DNA of 64,000 nt from Janthinobacterium sp. J1-1 (GCF_030944405.1 NZ_CP132339.1:6386001-6450000); one strand, 5' to 3'. Positions 45,117 to 54,717 are shown, counted from the first letter of the stretch. Notes: generated by a model from the sequence alone, not told the origin. Translations and numbers: made by a program.

Positions 45117-46304
45117 TCATGACGGCAGTGCCATGCTGAAGCTGAACACGGTCCCCGCGTCGGTCGAGCTGACGCTCAATTCACCCTTGTGGGAGCGGGC
45201 GATTTGCGAGGCGATGTACAGGCCCAGCCCCAGGCCGGCGGTGCCGGGGTTGGACTGGTTGCCGCGCCAGAAGGGGTGGAACAGCCGCTCCAGGGTGGCC
45301 GGTGCGATCGGCTGGCCCTGGTTGGCGACGGCGATCAGCAGCTTGCCGTCCCGGCAATGCGCCGTCACGTGGATGGGCTGGCTGGCGTCACCATGGATCA
45401 AGGCATTGACCAGCAGGTTCGACAGCAATTGCGTGAGGCGCCTGGGGTCGCAGACGAGCTCGCATTGCAAATCGATCTCGCTGTGGATGCGCCGGCCCGG
45501 ATGGCCGCTTTCCAGTTCGGCCACCGCATGCGCCAGTTGCGTGCCCAGGATGGCGGTGCTGACCATGGCCAGCGGAATGCCGCCACCGAGGCGGCCGCGC
45601 GTAAAGTCCATCAGGTCGTCGACCAGGCCGCCGATGCGGTGGCCGCTGCGGGCGACGCGCTCGGCTACCTTGCTGGCCTTGTTGCCGGGCGACATCAGCT
45701 TGATCAATTCCGCGCCGTTGACGATGGACGCCAGCGGCGTGCGCAAGTCGTGCCCCAGCACGGCGATAAACTGTTCGCGCAGCTCGGCCGTTTCGCGTTC
45801 GGCCAGCAAGGCGCCTTCGGTGTCGATCATGCGCTTGCCCGTTTCCAGCTGCAGGGAAATCAGTTCCGCATACAGCTGCAGCGAGTCGCGCACCTTTTGC
45901 GACGCCAGGGTGTTGGGTTCCGGATCGAGACCGCACAGCGTGCCAAAAAATTGCCCGTCCTGCCAGTACAGCGGAATCGAAAAATAACTGTCGAAGCCGT
46001 ATTGCTTCGGCGTCGGGTGGTCACGGTACAGGTCGCTGGCGGCCACGCTGTCGATGATGATGGCGGTTTGCCGCGTGCGCACGGCGTCGCACAAGGTACT
46101 CGACAGCACCAGCTCGTCGCCGGGCGCCAGGTTGTAGCCCAGACCATCGAGCACGGCGCAGGTGGTCCACGACGTTTCCGTCACGCGCGCCACGCACACG
46201 AAGCGCAAGCCGGTGCTTTCCGCGATCACGCGCATGATGGTGGGCACGGATGCAATCGACTGCACCAGCGCCACATCATTGGCTTTCAGTTCATCTGTTT
46301 CCAC
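45117..46304 (-). CDS. GAF domain sensor histidine kinase
   Basis: 395 aa soluble kinase. GAF domain at about 20-155 (redox/ligand sensor; CARVTETSWTTCAVLD, SDYRDHP-like YFSIPLYWQDGQFFGTLCGLDPE), then HisKA with His185 (VLGHDLRTPLA) and HATPase with N box LLSNLLVNALIHG and G2 box GLGLGLYIASQI. The usual D-x-G of the ATP lid is N-Q-G (VANQGQPI), a mild divergence. GTG start at 46304. No response regulator is adjacent, so it is an orphan kinase. Confidence 0.88.
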   Translation of the reverse strand: METDELKANDVALVQSIASVPTIMRVIAESTGLRFVCVARVTETSWTTCAVLDGLGYNLAPGDELVLSSTLCDAVRTRQTAIIIDSVAASDLYRDHPTPKQYGFDSYFSIPLYWQDGQFFGTLCGLDPEPNTLASQKVRDSLQLYAELISLQLETGKRMIDTEGALLAERETAELREQFIAVLGHDLRTPLASIVNGAELIKLMSPGNKASKVAERVARSGHRIGGLVDDLMDFTRGRLGGGIPLAMVSTAILGTQLAHAVAELESGHPGRRIHSEIDLQCELVCDPRRLTQLLSNLLVNALIHGDASQPIHVTAHCRDGKLLIAVANQGQPIAPATLERLFHPFWRGNQSNPGTAGLGLGLYIASQIARSHKGELSVSSTDAGTVFSFSMALPS

Positions 46305-46438
46305 GCAACCATCCCTGTCTTGTTCGTACCAGCTTTGACGTGATTATGGGCCAGTCGCAAAACAAACGCGAGCAATCAAACCCTTGCCGTACAGCACGCT
46401 GCTAAAATCGCCGCCATTCCCCTCTCTCCAGGTGTGCC

Positions 46439-47428
46439 ATGTCCTGCTATTCCCTGTTGCCGCGCCGCGCGGTCCTGCTGCCGATTTTCCTTGCCGGCAT
46501 GCTGCTGTCCGGCGCTGCCAGCGCCGCGCCAGCCGCGCCCAATGCTCCCCATAAAGTGATTGTCGACATGGATATCGGCGACGATATCGACGACGCGTTT
46601 GCCCTGGCCCTGCTGCTGCAAAGTCCCGATATCGAGATTGTCGGCATTACCACGGCCTGGGGCGACACGGCCTTGCGCACGCGCTTGCTGGAACGTTTTC
46701 TACGTGAAACAGGCCACAGCGGCATTCCCGTCGCGCAAGGCGCCGCCACCGCCAATCCCACGCCATTTACCCAGGCGCGCTATGCGCTGCGCGGGCAGGC
46801 GCCGGGGAGGGCGCCGGAAGACGCCGCCAGTTTCATATTGCGCGAAGTGGCGCACCAGCCGGGCCAGGTCACCTTGCTGGCGCTGGGACCGCTCACGAAT
46901 GTCGGCGCGGCCATCGCCCGCGACAAGGCCGCGTTTGGCAAAGTAAAACAGGTGGTGATGATGGGCGGCTCGGTGCGGGCCGGCTACCGCAAGTCGCAGT
47001 ATGTGCCGGTGCGTCCGGCCGACAAGGAATACAACATCGTCTCCGATATTGCCGGTGCGCAAGCGCTGTTCAACGCTGGCGTGCCTATCGTCATGATGCC
47101 GCTGGACTCGACCCAGATCCGCCTCGACGAAGTCGAACGCAACGCCATCTTCGGCCACGGCTCGCCGCTGACCGACGCCGTCACCCTGCTCTACCATCAG
47201 TGGATCGACAGCTACCAGCCGTGGTCGAGCAACATGCCGTCGCTGTTCGACGTGGTGCCCGTCACCTGGCTGATCGATCCCGCCAGTTGCCCCACCACGC
47301 CGCTGCGCATTGCCGTCACCAATGACGGTTTTACGCGCGAGGCCAAGGGCCAGCCCAACGCCCAGGTCTGCCTGGCGTCAAGCCAGCCGCGCTTTTTCGA
47401 CATCATGATGCAGCGGCTGCTGAAATAA
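46439..47428 (+). CDS. Exported nucleoside hydrolase
   Basis: 329 aa inosine-uridine-preferring nucleoside hydrolase family. Sec signal ends near GAASAAP (about 33). The calcium-binding N-terminal motif reads IVDMDIGDDIDDAFAL (40-55; usual DxDxxxDD), followed by LLALGPLTNVGAAI and a late VPIVMMPLDSTQ. It should cleave the N-glycosidic bond of nucleosides outside the cytoplasm. This may feed bases and ribose to uptake systems such as the Tsx-like channel and BMP importer at 12-18 kb, although the genes are not linked. Confidence 0.88.
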   Translation: MSCYSLLPRRAVLLPIFLAGMLLSGAASAAPAAPNAPHKVIVDMDIGDDIDDAFALALLLQSPDIEIVGITTAWGDTALRTRLLERFLRETGHSGIPVAQGAATANPTPFTQARYALRGQAPGRAPEDAASFILREVAHQPGQVTLLALGPLTNVGAAIARDKAAFGKVKQVVMMGGSVRAGYRKSQYVPVRPADKEYNIVSDIAGAQALFNAGVPIVMMPLDSTQIRLDEVERNAIFGHGSPLTDAVTLLYHQWIDSYQPWSSNMPSLFDVVPVTWLIDPASCPTTPLRIAVTNDGFTREAKGQPNAQVCLASSQPRFFDIMMQRLLK

Positions 47429-47437
47429 GGCCGGCGT

Positions 47438-48427
47438 TCAGCGCTGGTAGTTCCTGAAGAAATTCCAGCTGATGGTGGTCGCGTCCGGACCCAGCTCATC
47501 GCTGAAAGGCCAGCCCGGCGGGCCGCCGCTCCAGGCGTGGTTCATGCCTTCGACCGTATATTTCTGCGCGATCACGGCGCCGTGGGCCACGTACGTGTCG
47601 ATGGTGTAACTGCGGCCATACGGCACCGTCTGGCGCACGATGCTGTCGGCACGGTAGCGTACGCTGTCATTGTCCAGGCCATCGTCGCCGTAGTCATTGG
47701 TCTGCAGGAACTGCTCGACGGTCTGCTCGCCATTGACGGGGTTGACCACGATATCGGCCGTGCCGTGGAACACCATGGTCGGCATCAAGCGGCGCGGCGA
47801 ACCCGAGCACTGCCAGGCATCCCTGCCCCTTGCTTTCGGATCGAAAGTGCTGCCGTTGAACAGCGAATCGGCCGCCGTCACCAGGCCGGTGGCGCCCTTG
47901 TACATGCCGCCCGAATGCACCATCACGGCGGCGAACACGTCGGAATAGCAGGCCGCCATGATGGAGGCCATGGCGCCGCCGGCCGAGATGCCCGTCACGT
48001 ACACACGCCGGGTATCGACCGCGTACTTGTTCTTCACCTTGTTGAGGATGCCCATCAGCACGGCAGGCTCGCCCGTGCCCCGCTCCTGGTTCAGCGGCAG
48101 CATGAAATTCCAGCAGCGCATGGGGTTGGCGCTGGCGTTCTGGCGCGGATAGACGACGATAAAGTGCTCGCTGTCGGCCAGCGCGTTGTAGCGGCTGACG
48201 GCCGCCATGCTGTTCGGCTCGGAACCGCAGCCATGCAGCATCAGCACCACCGGCAACGGTGTGTTCGGGTTGTAGTTGCTGGGCAGCCAGACCTGGTATT
48301 CACGCGAGCCCCACAGGCTCGCATACAGGCCAAAGTCCCATTGCCCGGCCGAGGCCGGCAGCGCCGCCAGCAGGCCGCAGGCGGCGATCAAGCTCGTCAA
48401 ACAGTAACGCAGGTACTTGTAAACCAT
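47438..48427 (-). CDS. Exported PHB-depolymerase-like esterase
   Basis: 329 aa alpha/beta-hydrolase of the extracellular PHB depolymerase / feruloyl esterase-like family. Signal peptide ends near LPASAGQ. LMLHGCGSEPNS (63-74) holds the oxyanion hole, S148 lies in VTGISAGGAMAS, and FHGTADIVVNPVNGEQT and the late WSGGPPG follow. It may act on polyesters, aryl esters or sugar esters. AAGGAG precedes the ATG by 7 bases. A TonB receptor lies 29 bases upstream on the same strand, so import of the product is plausible. Confidence 0.88.
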   Translation of the reverse strand: MVYKYLRYCLTSLIAACGLLAALPASAGQWDFGLYASLWGSREYQVWLPSNYNPNTPLPVVLMLHGCGSEPNSMAAVSRYNALADSEHFIVVYPRQNASANPMRCWNFMLPLNQERGTGEPAVLMGILNKVKNKYAVDTRRVYVTGISAGGAMASIMAACYSDVFAAVMVHSGGMYKGATGLVTAADSLFNGSTFDPKARGRDAWQCSGSPRRLMPTMVFHGTADIVVNPVNGEQTVEQFLQTNDYGDDGLDNDSVRYRADSIVRQTVPYGRSYTIDTYVAHGAVIAQKYTVEGMNHAWSGGPPGWPFSDELGPDATTISWNFFRNYQR

Positions 48428-48456
48428 GCCAGTCTCCTTGGAGTGATTACTGCTGC

Positions 48457-50652
48457 TTAAAATTTATAGCCGGCCTTGGCAATCACCTGGCGCGGCGGGC
48501 CGTAGAAGCCGTCCAGGATATACACGGCGGGAATGTTGTAGCCATCGGTACGGTAGCGCTTGTCGCCCAGGTTGCTGCCATGCAGGCTGAAGGTCCAGTG
48601 TTTTGCGCCTTCCCACACCACGCCGGCCGTCCACAAGCCGTAGCCGCCCTGGGCCAGGGTTGCACTCAGGTCGGTGGTCGGGTAGACCTTGCTGCGGTAG
48701 CCATAGCCGAGCATGCTGCGCAACGTTCCTCCCAGCACATCGCGGTCGGTGCGGCTGAGGTTCAAGCCCAGCTGCTTGCGCGGTGTATTGCTGAATTTTT
48801 GCGTGGCGGCGATATCCTGGCCACCACTGATGAATTCCTTGTATTTGGCGTCAAGAAAAGCCAGGAAACCGTTGACTTCCCATTGCCGGTTGGGTCGCCA
48901 TGAGAACTCGAATTCGGCCCCCTGCACGGTGGCCTTGCCGGCATTGGTGAAGTCGCCATAGAAACCCGGCAAGCCGCCCGGCTGCGTGTAGCTGGTAAAG
49001 ACGGACAGCTGGATATCCTTGTAGCGGTTGTGGAACAGGGCCACGTTCACGTCGAAGGTGTCGTCGGGCGCGGCGTACTTCATGCCCACTTCCAGCGCGT
49101 CGAGGGTTTCATCGCGGTAAGGCCGCGCCGAATCGGCCACCACCAGGTTATTGGCGCGCACGTTGTAGCCGCCCGACTTGAAGCCGCGCGAGACGTTGCC
49201 ATACAGATTCGTCGTGGCGGACGCCTGGTAGCGCAGCGACAGCTTGGGCGAAGTATTGCTGACCGACAGGGATTTATCGAAGTCGGCCGCGTTCTGCACC
49301 GGCCGCGTAAAGCCGGCGTCGGCAAACACCTGGTTCAGCACGATGGCGCGCTTGGTTTCCCGTGTGTGGCGCAGGCCCGCATTGACGCTCCACAGCGGGC
49401 CCAGCGGCCAGGTCCAGTCGGTGTACAGCGCCGTGCTGTCGGTCTCGACCGTACTGACGGCCGAGGTGAACTGGCGGCCCAGGAAATTGTTGTAGATGCC
49501 GCCGCCGGCCGTGCCTTCGAAGCGGTACAGGCCGATCACGCCGGAGCCATGATCGCCGCTGTACGACGCTTGCAGTTCCAGGCTTTTCTGCTCGTCGCGC
49601 GAGTCGCCGAACACATCGGCAATCGGCTGCGGCAGGCCGTCGAAGTCGATGGTCTGTTCGGAGTTGCTGCGCCGTTTCGCTCCGATGGCTTTGATGGACC
49701 AGTCGTTCGACAGCGCATAATTGGCCACCAGCGAGCCGCCGCGGTTGTGGGTAAAATTGTTGCCCGGCATGCCGCTTTCGATATCGTAGGCGTCTTTCGA
49801 TGGCGGACGGCGCAGCGGATCGAAGGCGCTGGTACCCATGCGCTGGAAGCCGCGCACGCCCGATTTGTCATCGGTGGCGTCCAGGCTCAGCACGATGCTG
49901 AGGGGGATGTCTTGCGGAAAATAGCCGACCGACACACGCGCCGCCGTGCTGTCCTGGTCGCTGACCTGTTCGCCGTTATACGTGTTGCGGCCGAAGCCGT
50001 CCCGGTCCAGCTTGGCCGCCGCCAGGCGCGCGCGCCACACGCCGTTCTCGCTGGCCAGGTTGAAGGCCGCCTTGACGTTGCGCTGCTGATAATTGCCGAT
50101 GCCCACTTCCGCCGAGGCGCCGTTTTCTTTTGCCAGCGGGCGCGAAATATACTTGATGGCGCCGCCGATGGTGTTCTTGCCGTACAAGGTGCCTTGCGGC
50201 CCGCGCAGTACTTCGATGCGCTGCACGTCGAACACATCGAGCAGGGCGCCTTGCGGGCGCGCCATGTACACATCGTCAAAATAAATGCCGACACCAGGAT
50301 CGACGCCCCAGACCGGGTCGGCCTGGCCCACGCCGCGGATGAACGCCGTGAGGGTGGTATTGGTGCCGCGCGAGGCATAGACCGTCAGGTTCGGCACCCG
50401 TTCCTGCAGGTCGGCCAGGTTCTGGATATTCGCCCGCTCCAGGGCCTTGGCGGAAAACGCGGTGACGGCCAGCGGCACATCCTGCAGGCGTTCCTCGCGC
50501 CGGCGCGCCGACACGGTGACGGTTTCCATGCGCTCCCGGGCTTCCTGGTCGTCAACCGAGGCGGCGCTCTCCTGGGACTGGGCAGGCAGGGCAATGGTGA
50601 AAGCGCCGGCAAGGGCCAGCGCGGCGGGCAGCAATTTCAAAGCAGGTTTCAT
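48457..50652 (-). CDS. TonB-dependent outer-membrane receptor
   Basis: 731 aa. Signal peptide ends near LPAQSQE (about 26). TonB box ETVTVSARRREERLQDVP (43-60), plug with LQERVPNLTVYASRGTNTTLTAFIRGVGQ and VEVLRGPQGTLYGKNTIGGAI, then the barrel ending in RQVIAKAGYKF. Similar receptors are often paired with esterases or catabolic genes. AAGGAG precedes the ATG at 50652. It forms a likely operon with the esterase gene downstream. Confidence 0.92.
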   Translation of the reverse strand: MKPALKLLPAALALAGAFTIALPAQSQESAASVDDQEARERMETVTVSARRREERLQDVPLAVTAFSAKALERANIQNLADLQERVPNLTVYASRGTNTTLTAFIRGVGQADPVWGVDPGVGIYFDDVYMARPQGALLDVFDVQRIEVLRGPQGTLYGKNTIGGAIKYISRPLAKENGASAEVGIGNYQQRNVKAAFNLASENGVWRARLAAAKLDRDGFGRNTYNGEQVSDQDSTAARVSVGYFPQDIPLSIVLSLDATDDKSGVRGFQRMGTSAFDPLRRPPSKDAYDIESGMPGNNFTHNRGGSLVANYALSNDWSIKAIGAKRRSNSEQTIDFDGLPQPIADVFGDSRDEQKSLELQASYSGDHGSGVIGLYRFEGTAGGGIYNNFLGRQFTSAVSTVETDSTALYTDWTWPLGPLWSVNAGLRHTRETKRAIVLNQVFADAGFTRPVQNAADFDKSLSVSNTSPKLSLRYQASATTNLYGNVSRGFKSGGYNVRANNLVVADSARPYRDETLDALEVGMKYAAPDDTFDVNVALFHNRYKDIQLSVFTSYTQPGGLPGFYGDFTNAGKATVQGAEFEFSWRPNRQWEVNGFLAFLDAKYKEFISGGQDIAATQKFSNTPRKQLGLNLSRTDRDVLGGTLRSMLGYGYRSKVYPTTDLSATLAQGGYGLWTAGVVWEGAKHWTFSLHGSNLGDKRYRTDGYNIPAVYILDGFYGPPRQVIAKAGYKF

Positions 50653-50796
50653 GAGGTCTCCTTGTTATCGAACTCGCTGCGGCATGCACAAGGGCACGCT
50701 TCCAGGATGACCAGGCGTCACGCTGCCCGCCGCACGCAGCGGGCACTGTCTGTCAGCACTGCAAGCGCGCCCCTGCCGGTGCGGCAGGCGGCCCGT

Positions 50797-51603
50797 TTAT
50801 TTTGAATGTGGCGGTAAGGACAGGAAGGACTGCAACAACGCGTTGACGCGCGGCGCCTGGTCCAGGGGCGTCGCATGGCGCGAATTGGCGATGATCTGGA
50901 ATTCGCAATGCTGGAACTGTGCGGCAAAAGCGTGCTTGCTGGCGACGGGCGTGTAGTCCTGGTCGGCCGCCACGATCAGCAGCGGCGTGGCCAGGGCCTG
51001 CGCCTGCAGCGTGATGTGCCAGTGGAAAATGGCGTCCAGCGCGGCCAGGTAGGCGCGCCTGGACATGCCGGCCATCTGCGCGGCAAATCGTTCGACCAGC
51101 GCCTGTTGCGCCGGCTCGGGAAACAGTTTCTTGCCGATGATCTTGCCCATCGCTTTCAGGCCGAAGGTGGCGATCACCGTGCGGCGCAGCCAGTAGGCAA
51201 ACAGCAGGGAAGCGGGTTTGCCGCCCTGGAACGGTTGCGAGTTGATCAGGCACAACGAGGCGACCCGGTGCGGCGCGCGGTTGGCCACTTCCAGCGCCAC
51301 CATGCCGCCCAGCGAAAAGCCGACCAGGTGCACGCGCGGCAAGTCGAGCTGGTCCATCAGATTGAACAGATCGTTGGCGAAGTCGCCGATCCGCCAGGCG
51401 CCGTCGGGCGCGGGGCTGATGCCGTGGCCGCGCAGGTCCGGCACGATCAGGCGGTGCTTGCCAGCCAGCGCATCGATCTGCGGGCGCCAGTCTTCGGCGC
51501 AGGAGCCGAGGCCATGCAGCAGGAACACGGGATCGCCCTGCCCCGGCCCGGCGTGGAAATCGAGATAATGCAAACTGATATCGGATGTCGCGTGGCGCCG
51601 CAT
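50797..51603 (-). CDS. Alpha/beta hydrolase
   Basis: 268 aa cytoplasmic alpha/beta-hydrolase. FLLHGLGSCAEDW (27-39) gives the oxyanion loop, S97 in VGFSLGGMVALE is the nucleophile, with a late VAADQDYTP acid and SRHATPLDQ histidine. Looks like the lipase/esterase or C-C hydrolase group; substrate unknown. The ATG at 51603 follows AGGAG by 6 bases. A TetR gene lies upstream on the same strand, and a palindrome at 51687-51702 lies in its promoter. Confidence 0.9.
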   Translation of the reverse strand: MRRHATSDISLHYLDFHAGPGQGDPVFLLHGLGSCAEDWRPQIDALAGKHRLIVPDLRGHGISPAPDGAWRIGDFANDLFNLMDQLDLPRVHLVGFSLGGMVALEVANRAPHRVASLCLINSQPFQGGKPASLLFAYWLRRTVIATFGLKAMGKIIGKKLFPEPAQQALVERFAAQMAGMSRRAYLAALDAIFHWHITLQAQALATPLLIVAADQDYTPVASKHAFAAQFQHCEFQIIANSRHATPLDQAPRVNALLQSFLSLPPHSK

Positions 51604-51686
51604 TGCTGTCTCCTGTGAACATGCTGTGTGTTCATGGACAAATCGAAGGTTGCAATCAACGCTCGCTTATCCTTGGAGTCATAATA

Positions 51687-51702
51687 CGGAATCCGAATTC
51701 CG
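51687..51702. promoter_or_regulatory. Putative TetR operator upstream of the hydrolase gene
   Basis: Perfect inverted repeat CGGAAT-CCGA-ATTCCG. Its core GGAAT-N4-ATTCC recurs at the TetR promoter (52382-52395), and the site lies 84 bases before the hydrolase ATG. Confidence 0.55.
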
Positions 51703-51722
51703 ATTTCAAGATAAATTTATCG

Positions 51723-52364
51723 TTAGCGTAAATAATTGAGGGCGATGCGCACCAGCTCATCTTCCAGCGCCGCGGCCGACAAAAACGACAGCGAACCGGT
51801 CAGCGTGTGCTGGTTGAGGATGCCCAGCAGCACCGGTGGCACCACCATCATGGCCTGGGTGGGATTCGGGTGGGCGATGCTGGCCGACTTGCTGGCCAGC
51901 ACGGCCACCGTGCGCTGGGAAATCAGGTGATTGATCTGGTGCACCCGGTCGCGGAACTGCGCATCCTGCGACGAACGCGTGATCAACGCGCGCAGCACGC
52001 CGCGCCGGCCATGATTGACCGCCACAAACATCGCCACCATGGCGCGGATGAAGTCTTCCAGGCTGCGCTCCTGCCACTGGTGCAGCTCGGTCAGCGCTTC
52101 CACCTGCGTCACCATGTCGGAAAAAAAGCGCTGCAGCAGCAAGCGGCTCAGGGTGTCCTTGTCTTTCAGCAAGCGGTAAAAGGTGCCGACCGAAGTCTCG
52201 GCCAGTTTGGCCAGGTCGGCCACGCCAATTTCATCGAAGCGGTTCTCCGCCAGCAGTTGTTCCCCCACTTGCAGCAGGCGCTCGAAGGCCTGCTTGCTGC
52301 GCGCCTGGGTGGGTTCGGGTGGAACGATCATCTGGGGAAAAGCGATGGCGGCAAGTTCGGGCAT
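51723..52364 (-). CDS. TetR/AcrR family transcriptional regulator
   Basis: 213 aa. N-terminal helix-turn-helix (QARSKQAFERLLQVGEQLLA, then GVADLAKLAETSVGTFYRLLKDKDTL) with the core typical of TetR. The C-terminal ligand-binding domain is about 75-205. ATG at 52364 is preferred over an upstream TTG at 52376. It lies upstream of the alpha/beta hydrolase on the same strand, and the same palindrome core occurs in both promoters, so it probably represses itself and the hydrolase. Confidence 0.9.
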   Translation of the reverse strand: MPELAAIAFPQMIVPPEPTQARSKQAFERLLQVGEQLLAENRFDEIGVADLAKLAETSVGTFYRLLKDKDTLSRLLLQRFFSDMVTQVEALTELHQWQERSLEDFIRAMVAMFVAVNHGRRGVLRALITRSSQDAQFRDRVHQINHLISQRTVAVLASKSASIAHPNPTQAMMVVPPVLLGILNQHTLTGSLSFLSAAALEDELVRIALNYLR

Positions 52365-52381
52365 TGATGAGTCCAAGAAGT

Positions 52382-52395
52382 GGAATAGTTATTCC
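52382..52395. promoter_or_regulatory. Putative TetR operator at the TetR promoter
   Basis: Inverted repeat GGAAT-AGTT-ATTCC, with the same arms and 4-base spacing as the site at 51687-51702. It lies 18 bases before the TetR ATG, so binding would block its own transcription. Confidence 0.55.
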
Positions 52396-52416
52396 GTTAT
52401 TGTAACTGGCGTAGCT

Positions 52417-52842
52417 TCAGCTGTCGTCCTGCATCAGTGCCTGCCACTGCGCGGCAACCACCTGATCGACCAGCGCACACAATGTGGGCCACTGCCGGTC
52501 CATCCAGCGCCGGCCTTCGGGCGTGAATGCAACATAGGGCTGGGCCATGGCGGCGCAGGCCGTGCCGTACTCGATGATCGCCGCAGCGCTGTCGAGTCCG
52601 CCCGCCATCATGGCGGCGACCGGCAGCGCGATCAGTTCACGCGTCAGTTGCGGGCGCAACATGCAGCCGTGCGCGACAATGGCCAGGGATGCCTGGGCAT
52701 GGCTCCAGCAATTGGTGGGCCAGTGGGCGCGGCTGACGGTATCGAGAAAGATGGCATCGGAAACGGCGCCCGGCTCGGCCGCCGCCTGTTCATAAAAGAC
52801 CGCCAGCGCCAGCAACTGGGGAGGCGAGGTCCAGCCTGGCAT
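52417..52842 (-). CDS. Hypothetical protein
   Basis: 141 aa, not recognised. Helical and moderately acidic, with WSHAQASLAIVAHGCML, then ALPVAAMMAGGLDSAAAIIEYG, and WRWMDRQWPTL-type Trp-rich end. No signal peptide is convincing. Its ATG overlaps the stop of the upstream gene by one base (TGATG), so the two are translationally coupled. The pair may work together. Confidence 0.65.
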   Translation of the reverse strand: MPGWTSPPQLLALAVFYEQAAAEPGAVSDAIFLDTVSRAHWPTNCWSHAQASLAIVAHGCMLRPQLTRELIALPVAAMMAGGLDSAAAIIEYGTACAAMAQPYVAFTPEGRRWMDRQWPTLCALVDQVVAAQWQALMQDDS

Positions 52843-53390
52843 CAGGTGGCGCTGCCGCGCTTGAACACGACCGTGGCGCGCGGCTGGCTATCGCGCTCGA
52901 GGTGATAGGTCAGGGTCGAGCCATCGGCGCTGACGCTGATGGTCCAGACATTGGTGGCGGCACCCTTGACCAGCCTGGCCGTGTAATCATCGGCCAGGAA
53001 CGATTGCGAGCGGGCCGATCCCTCGCTGCTCGCCATGCCGCCATACATGGTGACGGCGTCGGGCGTGCCATCCGCGTGACGATGGTCATGCTGCAAGGCC
53101 AGGCCGGCCAGCGTGCGGCTGATGATCCAGGTGCGCGACTTGTCCTCGCCCACCTGGAACGGCACCCTGACTTGCGTCTCGCCGCAGTCGGCGAAATTGG
53201 CCAGCAGGCGTTTTCCCGAGAAATCATGCTGCCCATGCCGGGGGTACACCAGCACCCCCTCGAATTGCTGGCCGCACAGGCTTTGCATGGTCGCAAAGAA
53301 TTGATCGCGGGCATCCTGCGCTTGCGCGAAGGCCGGCGCCAGCGCGAACAACTGGCTGGCAAGGAAGAAAGGGATCAAGCGTGGCTGCAT
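52842..53390 (-). CDS. Exported protein of unknown function
   Basis: 182 aa with a Sec signal (MQPRLIPFFLASQLFALAPA, cleavage near AFAQA). The mature part carries FFATMQSLCGQQFEGVLVYP, a GKRLLANFADCGETQVRV Cys pair, ISRTLAGLALQHDHRHADG and a C-terminal strand-rich TLTYHLERDSQPRA. It reads as a small periplasmic beta-rich protein. No family is recognised. Start is the ATG at 53390 after AGGATAGCC; the frame is open upstream. Coupled to the downstream hypothetical gene. Confidence 0.75.
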   Translation of the reverse strand: MQPRLIPFFLASQLFALAPAFAQAQDARDQFFATMQSLCGQQFEGVLVYPRHGQHDFSGKRLLANFADCGETQVRVPFQVGEDKSRTWIISRTLAGLALQHDHRHADGTPDAVTMYGGMASSEGSARSQSFLADDYTARLVKGAATNVWTISVSADGSTLTYHLERDSQPRATVVFKRGSAT

Positions 53391-53439
53391 GGCTATCCTG
53401 ACGCGTGGATGGAATGCGCGAGGGTAGCACAGCAGGCAT

Positions 53440-54717
53440 TCAGCAAGTGCCAGCATCCCACGTCCATTGACTGGTGAACGGATCGAGCTTGCGGGGCGCC
53501 TGGAAGCGCACCTTCTTGCCCGTGTCATAAGTACGGTAGCAATCGCCATTGTTGCAATTCGTATTGCAGGTGGTGACGCCGGGGCGTGCCTGCGGGCGGG
53601 CCGGATACGGGGAAGCGTCGGCGCTGGCCTGGCGTGGCTTGGCCGGTGCCGGCGCTGGCGCAGGTTTGGCGGGTTTCAAGGTGGACTTGCCCAGGTCGCC
53701 GCCCGGTTTCCACTCGCGCGACAAGCGTTGCGCCTCCGCAATTTGTGCCTTGCTCATTTCCTGCGCCAGTTTATCGCGGGCCACGCCCGCCTTCGGCCCG
53801 GCCTCTTCATCGGCGGAAGCCAGGTTGAACCAGGCATAGGCCTTGATCAAGTCCGGCTCCATGCCGCTGCCGGTCTGATAACAGTACGCCAGGTTACGTT
53901 GCCCCATGCCATTGCCCTGCATCGCCGCCGCGCGGTACAGGCTGGCGGCCATGACTTCATCCTTGAGCACGCCAGTACCATGGTAATAAGCAGCACCAAG
54001 GTTGTTCTGCGCACTGGAATGGCCCTGGTCGGCTGCCTTGCGATACCAGGCCGCCGCCAGCTTTTCATCCTTGGGCACACCCTGGCCGTTGTCATACCTC
54101 AAGCCCAAGAAATATTGTGAGGAAATATGGCCCTGCTCGGCCGCCTTGCCGTACCAGACGGCTGACTGCTTGTCATCCTTGGCGACACCGGTGCCACTAC
54201 CATATCGGGAACCCAGCTGATACTGGGCATCCCTATCGCCTTGCTCCGCAGCCTTCCGATACCAAGCAAAAGCCTGCTTCTCATCCTTCGGCACGCCGCG
54301 CCCATTGGCATACATATAGCCCAGGTTGTACAGGGCAATCGTATTTCCCTGGTCGGCGCTCTTGCGTATCCACGTCAAGGCTTGCGCATCATCCCGAACC
54401 TTGGCATTGTCGCCAAGCAACAGAGCCCCGAGGCTGCTCTGACCGTTCGCATCGCCCTGCTCCGCCGCCTTGCGATACCAGCTCACAGCCTGCACATCGT
54501 CCTTGACCACCCCTTTGCCGGCCTCGTACAACCAGCCAAGTCTGACTTGTGCATGTGCGTCGCCCTGCTCGGCCAATGTCTGCCATTCGCGTTGCGCCAC
54601 GGCGTAATTGCCGGCGTCATAGGCAGCCTGGCCTTCTGCCAAACCGGCGTGAGCAGGGATCGCTATTGAGCAAAAAAACACGGCGGCAAGATAGCTCTTC
54701 AAAAAATACGTCTTCAT
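53440..54717 (-). CDS. Exported Sel1-repeat protein
   Basis: 425 aa. Signal peptide ends near IPAHAG. Seven Sel1-like TPR units follow (about 38-290), each with the pattern AQxxLGxxYxxGxGVxKDxxxAxxWYRKAAEQG. A Pro/Ala-rich linker (about 320-365) leads to a C-terminal part with paired Cys (VTTCNTNCNNGDCYRTYDTG). Sel1 arrays are protein-interaction scaffolds, often in stress or secretion signalling. ATG 54717 is preferred over an ATG 18 bases upstream. No partner gene is obvious. Confidence 0.88.
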   Translation of the reverse strand: MKTYFLKSYLAAVFFCSIAIPAHAGLAEGQAAYDAGNYAVAQREWQTLAEQGDAHAQVRLGWLYEAGKGVVKDDVQAVSWYRKAAEQGDANGQSSLGALLLGDNAKVRDDAQALTWIRKSADQGNTIALYNLGYMYANGRGVPKDEKQAFAWYRKAAEQGDRDAQYQLGSRYGSGTGVAKDDKQSAVWYGKAAEQGHISSQYFLGLRYDNGQGVPKDEKLAAAWYRKAADQGHSSAQNNLGAAYYHGTGVLKDEVMAASLYRAAAMQGNGMGQRNLAYCYQTGSGMEPDLIKAYAWFNLASADEEAGPKAGVARDKLAQEMSKAQIAEAQRLSREWKPGGDLGKSTLKPAKPAPAPAPAKPRQASADASPYPARPQARPGVTTCNTNCNNGDCYRTYDTGKKVRFQAPRKLDPFTSQWTWDAGTC

